DNA from: JAJTFW01 sp046160245
GTDB lineage: Bacteria > Bacteroidota > Bacteroidia > AKYH767-A > OLB10
Length of the DNA: 9,840 nucleotides
Direction of reading: 5' to 3'
NCBI GenBank assembly: GCA_046160245.1
Contig: JBJXGU010000032.1
Location: 1 to 9,840 of the forward strand
This document shows, one piece after another, positions 1-6,493 of the stretch. Numbering within the stretch: the stretch's first letter is position 1; each line of letters begins with the position of its first letter. A program made the translations under genes and the position numbers. The notes below the pieces were generated by a model. That model was given only the letters and a program-made list of their open reading frames with translations, did not search any database and had not been told where the DNA came from.

Positions 1-69
1 AATCTTTAATTTTTTTCCTTAAACCAAACTTTTTAATTTGAAGGTGTAATAATTTGAAAATTTGAAGAT

Positions 70-79
70 GAGATATCTC
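70..79. repeat. 10-bp perfect palindrome GAGATATCTC
   Basis: GAGATATCTC is self-complementary and sits between the TTTGAA boxes and the left arm of the larger inverted repeat. It may be part of the same composite repeat or a chance palindrome; no binding protein can be inferred. Confidence 0.5.
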
Positions 80-81
80 GA

Positions 82-218
82 AGCCTCGCGATGAAAATGC
101 TCAATTCAAATACATGTTTATAAATGATTGGATGATCTATAGTCACCCTATTGGAGTGATGAGTTTGTTGTGAAACTTAAGTCGTGATGTTGAGCTAGAT
201 CATTTTCATCGCGAAGCT
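82..218. repeat. Long inverted repeat with arms 82-99 and 201-218
   Basis: The left arm contains TCGCGATGAAAATG (86-99) and the right arm its exact reverse complement (201-214). The pairing continues outward past one mismatch (C85/A215) as AGC with GCT. It continues inward as GCTCAA (99-104) with TTGAGC (190-195), leaving TAGAT (196-200) bulged. An alternative pairing is also visible: ATGATCTA (132-139) with TAGATCAT (196-203). A related, diverged copy of the arm lies at 239-254 on the minus strand and matches 13 of 16 bases. This is read directly from the sequence; the function is unknown. Confidence 0.75.
143..159. repeat. Small hairpin at the centre of the 82-218 repeat
   Basis: TCACCC pairs with GGAGTGA around a TATT loop, with one bulged A at 155. 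It sits near the middle of the larger inverted repeat, so a transcript of the region in either direction could fold into a branched stem-loop. Confidence 0.45.
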
Positions 219-340
219 AAGTTATAACCCATTTCCAACACTTTCATCGTGAAATCTAACCCAGGTCTGCTTCAGGCAGGATCAAATTTATTTGTATCTT
301 TTATAACGAAACATAGCCACCTCTCATTTTCAAATCTTCA

Positions 341-360
341 AATTTGAAAATTTTCAAATT
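341..360 (-). terminator. 20-bp perfect AT-rich palindrome after gmd, possible terminator
   Basis: AATTTGAAAA is followed immediately by its exact reverse complement TTTTCAAATT, ending three bases from the gmd stop codon (complement of 363-365). A second overlapping palindrome, TTCAAATTTGAA, covers 337-348. The position fits a transcript end for gmd. However, the stem is almost entirely A/T and no clean U-tract follows, so it is not a textbook intrinsic terminator. AT-rich TTTTCAAA palindromes are common between genes in Flavobacteriales-like genomes, so it could instead be a repeat element. Confidence 0.4.
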
Positions 361-362
361 GT

Positions 363-1475
363 TTACTCGTGGTAATTCATCACGGTATGTCCGCCATCTT
401 TTAAATAACGATCGCGTTTGAAGATCTCCAAATCTGCGGCTACCATTTCTTTAACAATCATTGGAAGATCGTATTTAGGCCTCCAATTTAATTGCGTTTT
501 AGCTTTTGTTGGATCCCCAATTAACAATTCAACTTCGGCAGGACGATAGTATCGTTTATCAATATTGACCACTTCCTGTCCTGGTTTTACGGCATATTCT
601 GTTTGAGTAATAGATTTCACTTTAGCGATTTCATTTTCATCCTTACCCGACCATTCGAGTTCGATTCCCAATTCACGAAACGCCATCTCAATAAAATCAC
701 GAACTGAAGTTGTAATTCCGGTTGCGATGACATAATCTTCTGGCTTGTCTTGTTGCAACATCAAATACATAGCTTCTACATAATCTTTCGCATGACCCCA
801 ATCACGTTTGGCATCAAGGTTTCCCATGAAAACTTTATCTTGAAGTCCGAGGGCAATTCGCGCAACGGCTCTTGTTATTTTACGGGTTACGAAAGTTTCT
901 CCACGTAAAGGCGATTCATGATTAAACAAAATTCCATTTACGGCATACATATTATAAGACTCACGATAATTCACAAAAATCCAATAGGCATATAGTTTAG
1001 CAACGGCATAGGGCGACCTAGGATAAAAAGGAGTTGTTTCTCTTTGCGGAATTTCCTGAACCAAACCATAAAGCTCAGAAGTTGAAGCTTGATAAATACG
1101 ACAACGATCTGTCATGTTTAGCATTCTTACTGCCTCCAAAATTCTCAATGCGCCTAATCCATCTGCATTTGCCGTGTATTCGGGCATTTCGAAACTGACA
1201 TGCACATGGGACATTGCGCCCAAGTTATAAATTTCATCAGGCTGCACCTCATTGATGATTTGAATGATATTGACAGAATCGGTTAAATCTCCATAATGCA
1301 GTTTAAAACGAATGCCTTTTTCATGTGGATCTTCGTAAAGATGATCTACTCTTTGCGTATTAAACATAGAACTTCGACGTTTTATCCCGTGAACTTCATA
1401 CCCCTTTTCGAGTAAAAGTTCTGCTAAATAGGCGCCATCTTGTCCTGTAATTCCTGTTATCAGTGCTTTTTTCAT
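363..1475 (-). CDS. gmd: GDP-mannose 4,6-dehydratase
   Basis: Converts GDP-D-mannose to GDP-4-keto-6-deoxy-D-mannose in the cytoplasm, the first step towards GDP-L-fucose, GDP-D-rhamnose, GDP-perosamine and related sugars. It is an extended short-chain dehydrogenase/reductase with the NADP-binding motif GITGQDG (residues 8-14) and RRSS (33-36). The catalytic set Thr132, Glu134, Tyr156 and Lys160 (in STSELYG and YPRSPYAVAK) falls at the same numbers as in E. coli Gmd. The family block NHESPLRGETFVTRKI follows near 185-200. The frame is open for 16 more codons upstream (to 1523). I chose the ATG at 1475 because the protein then starts MKKALITG, as in the family, with a normal length of 370 aa. 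The gene is intact and divergent from the wzc operon. No GDP-fucose synthase or reductase gene accompanies it here, so the final sugar is unknown. Confidence 0.96.
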   Translation of the reverse strand: MKKALITGITGQDGAYLAELLLEKGYEVHGIKRRSSMFNTQRVDHLYEDPHEKGIRFKLHYGDLTDSVNIIQIINEVQPDEIYNLGAMSHVHVSFEMPEYTANADGLGALRILEAVRMLNMTDRCRIYQASTSELYGLVQEIPQRETTPFYPRSPYAVAKLYAYWIFVNYRESYNMYAVNGILFNHESPLRGETFVTRKITRAVARIALGLQDKVFMGNLDAKRDWGHAKDYVEAMYLMLQQDKPEDYVIATGITTSVRDFIEMAFRELGIELEWSGKDENEIAKVKSITQTEYAVKPGQEVVNIDKRYYRPAEVELLIGDPTKAKTQLNWRPKYDLPMIVKEMVAADLEIFKRDRYLKDGGHTVMNYHE

Positions 1476-1547
1476 GGTTTTTGAAAATATTGAATGAATT
1501 AAATAAATATTAAATTTTGGCAACGGATTTTAATCATCTCCCTTTCT

Positions 1548-1555
1548 CAAACGTA
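1548..1555 (-). promoter_or_regulatory. Candidate -7 promoter element for gmd
   Basis: CAAACGTA on the plus strand reads TACGTTTG on the minus strand, matching the Bacteroidota -7 consensus TAnnTTTG. It lies 72 bp upstream of the chosen gmd start, giving a leader of roughly 65 nt. The only nearby -33-like TTTG (1569-1572 on the minus strand) is 13 nt away, shorter than the usual spacing of about 17-23 nt. The match is therefore partial. Confidence 0.35.
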
Positions 1556-1828
1556 AACAGTTATCAATCAAATATTAATATTCAATTTCCTTATTATTTG
1601 CAGAAAAAAAGACATGATTTGTATAGCTTCTAACGCAAATAAAGCAAAGTATGTTACAGAGCGTAAAAGTAGCACTTATAGCCATTAATACGATTCCTTT
1701 TTACCCAATTTTGATTATAAACATCCCTAAATAAAGTAAAAGAGACTCGTATGTTTGCTTTAAAATAAGTTAAATCAAGAAATACTAAATACTCGCAATG
1801 AAAACAGAATATTGCCATATTAATGACT

Positions 1829-1903
1829 TAGCCTCTCCCCTCGCGAGGCATCGCGACCCTCTCCATCCTCTCCATAGGCGAGGACAAGGAAGGCAAGGGG
1901 CTA
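1829..1903. repeat. G+C-rich imperfect inverted repeat
   Basis: The element opens TAGCC (1829-1833) and closes GGCTA (1899-1903), its reverse complement. A central stem pairs CCTCTCC (1867-1873) with GGCGAGG (1877-1883) around ATA, with one mismatch. The left half also contains a perfect palindrome CCTCGCGAGG (1839-1848) and a second TCGCGA (1851-1856). The block is clearly richer in G+C than its surroundings, which suggests an inserted or maintained repeat rather than a decayed gene. It shares the octamer TCGCGATG (as CATCGCGA, 1849-1856) with the arms of the repeat at 82-218. It is probably a dispersed palindromic repeat, but copies elsewhere cannot be seen from this window. Confidence 0.6.
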
Positions 1904-2001
1904 TAGAAAATTCAAATTACTTAAATGATCTTTTTTGCCCTCTAGTACCTCTTATTTTAATAGGCAAATGAATATTGAAGACTAATGATAGAGAATAATC
2001 C

Positions 2002-2009
2002 TAATTTTG
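2002..2009 (+). promoter_or_regulatory. Candidate -7 promoter element for the wzc operon
   Basis: TAATTTTG matches TAnnTTTG. An ATTG at 1974-1977 could be the -33 element, but the 24-nt spacing is slightly too long. If used, transcription would start about 240 nt before the wzc start codon, and the leader would contain both hairpins at 2063-2082 and 2139-2158. The support is consensus matching only. Confidence 0.25.
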
Positions 2010-2062
2010 TGACGTTAGATCGATTCTTTAAGATGAAATAGTCTAATAGATTAATCCTGTTG

Positions 2063-2082
2063 CTTCGGCTAGTTTACCGAAG
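2063..2082 (+). repeat. Hairpin in the upstream region of wzc
   Basis: CTTCGG (2063-2068) pairs exactly with CCGAAG (2077-2082) around an 8-nt loop, and G-T wobbles could extend the stem outward. No run of T follows, so it is not an obvious terminator. It could be a protein-binding palindrome or leader RNA structure. Confidence 0.4.
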
Positions 2083-2138
2083 TGAACTTAAACCTAGATA
2101 TATCGGCATTAAACGAAAAGCTATTGGCCTTGATTATT

Positions 2139-2158
2139 AATTCAAATAGAATTGAATT
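2139..2158. repeat. AT-rich hairpin AATTCAA/TTGAATT
   Basis: A 7-bp inverted repeat around a 6-nt spacer, about 100 bp before the wzc start codon. It is weak as an RNA stem because it is nearly all A/T. It could be an operator-like palindrome, but in such AT-rich DNA chance is a fair explanation. Confidence 0.3.
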
Positions 2159-2256
2159 CACAAAAGAATTTTAGGTGTTCCAGCGATTTTAAAGAACCTA
2201 ATTAGCTCTATTGACGTACAAAAACGGAATAAATATTTCACATTTATTATATCATT

Positions 2257-4560
2257 ATGGAAAACAAACTGATTGGAAGCAACAGTCTCATCGACCAAAA
2301 AGACCTAAAACGAACGCTATCCACGATTGGAAAAAACTGGATGTGGTTTGTTTTGTTTTTAGGACTTGGGATCTCTGGGGCTATTTTTTACTTATACAAA
2401 GCCACTAAATTTTATGGTGCTACCACTCAAATTTTAATTAAGCCACCGAAAGATCCTTTTAAAGATGCTTTAAGTGAGTCGTTGCCTGTTATTCCAGAGA
2501 GTGAAGAGGTGACCAATGAGATCATGGTATTACAATCGACTCGCTTTATTGATGAGACGATCAAAAAACTTGGATTAGACATCTCCTATTATATTGAAGG
2601 TAGAATAAAGACCGGTGAAGTTTATAAAGGCACTCCCTTTGAAGTAACTGGAAAAATGATTGATGCTTCTTTATATGAAGTACCTATCTCACTTAAAATT
2701 TTAAATAAAAATCGTTTTCGTTGGGATATAGTAACTGAGAGCTATACAAAAGGGGGAGAATCTGATTTTGGAGATCCTGTCATTACCTCTAAATTTTCAT
2801 TTTTAGTGATGCCCGACTCAACCATCATTAGTAAGAATCCAAAGATTGGAGAGGTTGCGTATCAATTCAGATTTCACAATCATGCTAATTTGATCAAGAA
2901 GTACAAATCACTATTGAAAATTGAGCCTGTGCAGGAGGCTTCTGTGATCACTATTTCTGTTGAAGATGAGGTTACAGAAAAAGCAATTGACTTTTTGAAT
3001 ACGATGATGGAGATCTACATTGAAAATAGTATCTCTCTCAGTAAAAAGGTTAACGATAATACACTTCAGTTCATTGATGGACAATTGAACGAGGTGGAAG
3101 GACAACTGAATGGTGTAGAAAGTAATCTAGAACAATTTCAAAGAGAAAAAACAACTTTCAATTTAGGAAGTGAGCAAAGTGTATTATTCCAGCGTGTAGT
3201 AGAGTTTGAGTCGGAGAAAGATAGAATTGGAATTAAGCTAAAGTCGATCGACATGCTTTACGAATACCTTACTTCTAACGATGCTGATATGGCCATTTCG
3301 CCGGCAATTTTGGCAGAGCAAAATGATCCATCTTTATCCAGTGCATTTAATGAGCTTTTTGCATTACAACAGAAAAAAACAAACTTGTTATTTAGTAGCA
3401 CGGCAAGTAGTCCGTTGGTAAAGCAAACCGATGAGCAAATCAATATTCTCCGTCAAAATATTATGGGAATCGTATTGAACGTCCGTAAAAAATTGACGAA
3501 TGATATCAATAGCATTAGTGGGCAATTGAACCAGTATCAATCTACCATGCGACAAATGCCAACGACACAACGAGGCATTGTAAATATCAGCAGGAATGTT
3601 GAGATCTATGCGAAGATTTATGAATTTCTTTTAGAGACCCGAGCACAAACTGTAATTGCAAAAGCAGGAATTGTAGCTGACAAAGTGGTATTAGAACCTG
3701 CTTATAGTAACGGATCGGTTCGCCCGGTTTTAGTACAAACCTTAGCAGTAGGATTTGGTATTGGTTTAGCGTTATCTATGCTTGTCATTTTTATCAAGAG
3801 CATGTTTTACAATTTTATTAATACAAAAGATGAACTAAAAGACATCACCAAGCTACCTATTATAGGTGTAATAGGATCTACTAAAGAAGCAGAAAATGAA
3901 TATTTAGTTGTAGACAAATTCCCGCAATCGCAAGTAGCGGAGGCCTTTAGGGTGATACGGACTAATCTCAGTTATTTTGCACCTAAAGTCAAGAATAAAG
4001 TTTTATTGGTAACTTCTTCAGTGGCCAGTGAAGGAAAAACTTTTTGCGCTGTAAATGTAGCCATCACCTTAGCTAAGGCAAGGAGAAAAGTAATATTAGT
4101 AGATCTTGATTTACACAAACCGAAGCAAGCGAATGCATTCAACTTACAAAATGATATTGGGGTCACTTCTTATGTTGTTGGGAAGGCCAATATGAATCAA
4201 ATCATAAAAGATACTCCCATCGACAATTTACAAGTTATACTTACTGGACCCCGTACACCCAATGCTTCTGAATTGATTGTAGATCCGATGATGGAACAAC
4301 TGATTGAAGAGTTGCGATTACATTATGAATACATCATCATTGACACTCCGCCAGTTGGATTACTCTCAGATGCATTAGTGTTTATGAAACATGCTGACTT
4401 AAATTTATACGTTGTAAAAGCAGGATATACCAAGCGTGATTTTATCGACATCGCTCATCAGATTGTAGAGAAAAATCAGATCAAACATTTAAGTTTTATT
4501 TTAAACAATGTAAACACAAAAAATATTCCTGCAGGGTATGGTGGTGGTTACTATGCTTAA
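2257..4560 (+). CDS. wzc: Wzc-type polysaccharide co-polymerase and tyrosine autokinase
   Basis: Inner-membrane protein expected to control polysaccharide chain length and export through cycles of tyrosine autophosphorylation. At 767 aa it has the usual size for a Wzz domain fused to a BY-kinase. Visible parts are TM1 (about 29-47), a large periplasmic Wzz/GNVR-type region with helical, Gln/Glu-rich stretches (about 270-430), TM2 (about 491-513), and a cytoplasmic kinase domain. The kinase has a Walker A at 590-595 (ASEGKT, Lys594), Walker A' at 613-622 (ILVDLDLHKP, Asp616 and Asp618) and Walker B at 692-697 (YIIIDT, Asp696). A C-terminal Tyr cluster (761, 765, 766) ends the protein. Two positions are unusual: Ser591 where BY-kinases normally have Gly (GEGK), and His620 where Arg is usual. 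No clear Shine-Dalgarno precedes the start. It heads the operon, and the next gene starts 16 nt later. No Wza channel gene adjoins it. Confidence 0.93.
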   Translation: MENKLIGSNSLIDQKDLKRTLSTIGKNWMWFVLFLGLGISGAIFYLYKATKFYGATTQILIKPPKDPFKDALSESLPVIPESEEVTNEIMVLQSTRFIDETIKKLGLDISYYIEGRIKTGEVYKGTPFEVTGKMIDASLYEVPISLKILNKNRFRWDIVTESYTKGGESDFGDPVITSKFSFLVMPDSTIISKNPKIGEVAYQFRFHNHANLIKKYKSLLKIEPVQEASVITISVEDEVTEKAIDFLNTMMEIYIENSISLSKKVNDNTLQFIDGQLNEVEGQLNGVESNLEQFQREKTTFNLGSEQSVLFQRVVEFESEKDRIGIKLKSIDMLYEYLTSNDADMAISPAILAEQNDPSLSSAFNELFALQQKKTNLLFSSTASSPLVKQTDEQINILRQNIMGIVLNVRKKLTNDINSISGQLNQYQSTMRQMPTTQRGIVNISRNVEIYAKIYEFLLETRAQTVIAKAGIVADKVVLEPAYSNGSVRPVLVQTLAVGFGIGLALSMLVIFIKSMFYNFINTKDELKDITKLPIIGVIGSTKEAENEYLVVDKFPQSQVAEAFRVIRTNLSYFAPKVKNKVLLVTSSVASEGKTFCAVNVAITLAKARRKVILVDLDLHKPKQANAFNLQNDIGVTSYVVGKANMNQIIKDTPIDNLQVILTGPRTPNASELIVDPMMEQLIEELRLHYEYIIIDTPPVGLLSDALVFMKHADLNLYVVKAGYTKRDFIDIAHQIVEKNQIKHLSFILNNVNTKNIPAGYGGGYYA

Positions 4561-4576
4561 TTTTTAAAGAAAAAAC

Positions 4577-6403
4577 ATGAGTTCGAATTTAGAAGATAAC
4601 TTAGACAATCAAGAAGGTGACGACCAAGTCGCGGATGAAAAGAATGCCATTCCGCTCGTCATAAAAAGTTTTAAAATGCATTTGGATGGTCCGATGAGGA
4701 AAAAAGCGGCGATCCTGATCGTTTTAATTTTTTCCTCTGCGATTCTTGATGTTTTTGGTATTGCTTCCATACTCCCACTTATTAAATTGGTTACAGATGC
4801 AAAAATCATCCATTCCAATGAATATCTCAGTGCCCTCTACCAATTCCTAGATTTTAATTCGGATAAACATTTCCTTCTTTTCATGATTTTAAGTGTACTT
4901 GGTTTTTTCATATTAAAAAGTGTTTATGGAATCTTTGTGAATTATTTAGAAACTCGATTTACAGCAACGCTTGCGTACAAAATCACACGCAAGCAATTCA
5001 ATAAATACTTCAACCTTGAATATCATCAATTCACAGGAATGAAAAGCAGTGTTATTACACATCACATTTTGAACAATCCATTATCCTATGTGACTTGGGT
5101 GGTGATGCCTACTATTATGTTAATTTCAGAATTCTCCATTCTATTACTAATTGTAGTTGGAATCGCCTGGTATGACATCAAGCTTTTCATGTTTATAGCG
5201 GTTATTATAGGACCATCCACCTGGTTAATATATGCACTTTTGAGAAGTAGAATAACAAGCATTGGAGAAGAAATGAATCGACTATTTCCAATATCCCTGG
5301 GGGGGCTCACTCAAACCATCGGGGGTTATGCTGATATTAAACTTGCAAATAAAGAAACACATTACCGAGATGAATTTCTAAAGACTCAAAAGAAATATCA
5401 TCAATTAAATATGGCTGCTCATCTACCCAATTTAATTCCACTTCGCGCTAATGAATTGGTTGCTTTGTTAGGGGTGGTTCTCATATTTATTTATGCCATA
5501 TTCCTTACAGACAATAGTGAAAAAGCTATTTTAATGATCAGTTTATTTGCAGCGGCGGCCTATCGATTAATGCCGTCATTGAACAGGATCATTTCCTCCT
5601 TCATGTACATCCGAAAAAACATGACTGCCATGCAAAATATTTCCATCTACCCTGAACTTTCGCATGAAATTATTTCCAACCAAGATGATAGCAAAATGGC
5701 CTTTGAAAATGTTATTGAGATTAAAAATTTATTTTTTCGTTTCCCGAATGAACAAAATGATATGTTAAAAGACATTTCCATGACCGTAAAACGCGGAGAA
5801 AAAATTGGGATTGTTGGCGTATCGGGTTCTGGGAAAACCACTTTGATGAATATTTTACTTCGGTTTTACAACGAACAAAAAGGTGGAATCTATATTGATC
5901 AAGTAAAGATTGAAGCCAACAACCAGCAGTCGTGGAGAAATTTATTAGGTTATGTTAAGCAAGATATCTTCTTAATGGATGCTTCAATAAGTGACAATAT
6001 CACCTTTGGAGATGAAAATCCAGACCCTTTTCGTTTAAAACAAGCCATCAAGCAGGCTTCACTAGAAGACTTAGTTAACTCATTACCGAATGGACTACAA
6101 ACGATCATTGGGGAGCGCGGATCGCGATTATCGGGTGGACAAAAACAAAGAATTAGCATTGCACGTTCCTTATATCGCAATGCAGAAATTTTAATATTTG
6201 ACGAGGCCACTTCTGCTTTGGACAACCAAACAGAACAAGAAGTAAGTGAGGCAATAGACTCATTATCCGAAGTTAACAAAACAATATTTATTATAGCACA
6301 TCGAGTAACTACGCTAAAAAACTGCAATCGAATTTATGAGCTAACTGAAGGTAAAATATCAGGAGTTTATAAATATCATGAACTGTTAGAAAAAGTAGTA
6401 TAA
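4577..6403 (+). CDS. PglK/MsbA-like ABC exporter, probable lipid-linked glycan flippase
   Basis: A 608-aa half-transporter with fused membrane and ATPase domains, the usual length for this group. An acidic cytoplasmic tail (about 1-22) precedes about six membrane segments (near 44-68, 100-120, 174-198, 203-222, 290-310, 316-335). The block DVFGIASILPLIKLV in the first helix resembles PglK-type flippases. The ATPase domain is complete: Walker A GVSGSGKTT (414-422), Q-loop Gln462, signature LSGGQ (518-522), Walker B ILIFDE (538-543, catalytic Glu543), SALD D-loop (546-549) and H-loop His575. It would work as a homodimer. Its place 16 nt after wzc, among sugar-modifying genes, suggests it flips undecaprenyl-linked glycan; lipid A-core, peptide or drug export is less likely here. 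A G7 tract lies at 5299-5305. Confidence 0.9.
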   Translation: MSSNLEDNLDNQEGDDQVADEKNAIPLVIKSFKMHLDGPMRKKAAILIVLIFSSAILDVFGIASILPLIKLVTDAKIIHSNEYLSALYQFLDFNSDKHFLLFMILSVLGFFILKSVYGIFVNYLETRFTATLAYKITRKQFNKYFNLEYHQFTGMKSSVITHHILNNPLSYVTWVVMPTIMLISEFSILLLIVVGIAWYDIKLFMFIAVIIGPSTWLIYALLRSRITSIGEEMNRLFPISLGGLTQTIGGYADIKLANKETHYRDEFLKTQKKYHQLNMAAHLPNLIPLRANELVALLGVVLIFIYAIFLTDNSEKAILMISLFAAAAYRLMPSLNRIISSFMYIRKNMTAMQNISIYPELSHEIISNQDDSKMAFENVIEIKNLFFRFPNEQNDMLKDISMTVKRGEKIGIVGVSGSGKTTLMNILLRFYNEQKGGIYIDQVKIEANNQQSWRNLLGYVKQDIFLMDASISDNITFGDENPDPFRLKQAIKQASLEDLVNSLPNGLQTIIGERGSRLSGGQKQRISIARSLYRNAEILIFDEATSALDNQTEQEVSEAIDSLSEVNKTIFIIAHRVTTLKNCNRIYELTEGKISGVYKYHELLEKVV

Positions 6404-6493
6404 TTAAAGATTTCATCAGTTAGATTTTAATTTACAAGCTTAAAAAACACAACCAATTTCACATTTTTTTCGTAGAAAAGGGTAATAAAAGTT
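6404..6493 (+). other. 90-bp gap inside the operon
   Basis: This is the longest gap between the plus-strand genes. It is AT-rich, with a weak TTTTAA/TTAAAA pairing near 6425-6445 and a T7 run before the next start. I found no TAnnTTTG box and no strong stem-loop, so I see no firm evidence that the operon is split here. Confidence 0.4.

Larger units (their letters stand above)
1..362. other. Gene-free stretch rich in nested inverted repeats
   Basis: I see no credible coding region here; the open frames are very short and run through repeats. The stretch is symmetrical at several scales. AATTTGAA boxes lie on the left (35-42, 51-58, 59-66) and the same motif recurs inverted or in palindromes on the right (337-344, 341-360). 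AAATTTGAAGAT at 58-69 is inverted at 334-345. A stronger pair, 82-99 and 201-218, lies inside, with a small hairpin (143-159) at its centre. It lies downstream of gmd (minus strand), so part of it may act in transcript ending or RNA stability. A degenerate dispersed repeat or a small non-autonomous element is equally possible. The left edge of the window hides the next gene. Confidence 0.6.
1476..2256. other. Divergent intergenic region between gmd and the wzc operon
   Basis: This stretch of about 780 bp separates two divergently transcribed polysaccharide genes and should hold both promoters. I found no credible gene. A 57-codon frame at 1798-1971 exists only because it reads through the G+C-rich repeat. 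The region is AT-rich apart from that repeat at 1829-1903. It also contains TAnnTTTG-like boxes (1548-1555 on the minus strand; 1750-1757 and 2002-2009 on the plus strand) and hairpins at 2063-2082 and 2139-2158. Its length leaves room for a long regulated leader before the wzc operon. Confidence 0.6.

Noticed and set aside
267..279. CTGC/GCAG stem as a terminator for gmd
   Set aside because: Only four base pairs, no following T-run in the direction of gmd transcription, and about 85 bp past the stop; it may be a decayed repeat.
1..362. CRISPR array or tRNA gene
   Set aside because: The TTTGAA boxes are short and irregularly spaced with no uniform spacers, and no cloverleaf or tRNA motifs are visible.
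1476..1523. Upstream 16-codon extension of gmd to an ATG at 1523
   Set aside because: The extra residues do not resemble the family, while the internal start gives MKKALITG and catalytic residues numbered as in E. coli Gmd.
1750..1757. TATGTTTG as a plus-strand promoter box
   Set aside because: It fits TAnnTTTG but has no TTG at suitable spacing, and it lies 500 bp and a G+C-rich hairpin away from the wzc start.
1798..1971. A 57-codon plus-strand frame in the intergenic region
   Set aside because: Its middle is a translation of the G+C-rich palindromic repeat, rich in Arg, Pro, His and Gly, with no start signal or domain; a typical spurious frame.
2211..2408. A 65-codon plus-strand frame overlapping the start of wzc
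   Set aside because: It overlaps wzc in another frame, has no recognisable features, and the wzc frame has clear domains.
5950..6327. A 125-codon minus-strand frame inside the ABC exporter gene
   Set aside because: It is antisense to the conserved ATPase motifs, whose coding constraint explains the open frame; no independent features.
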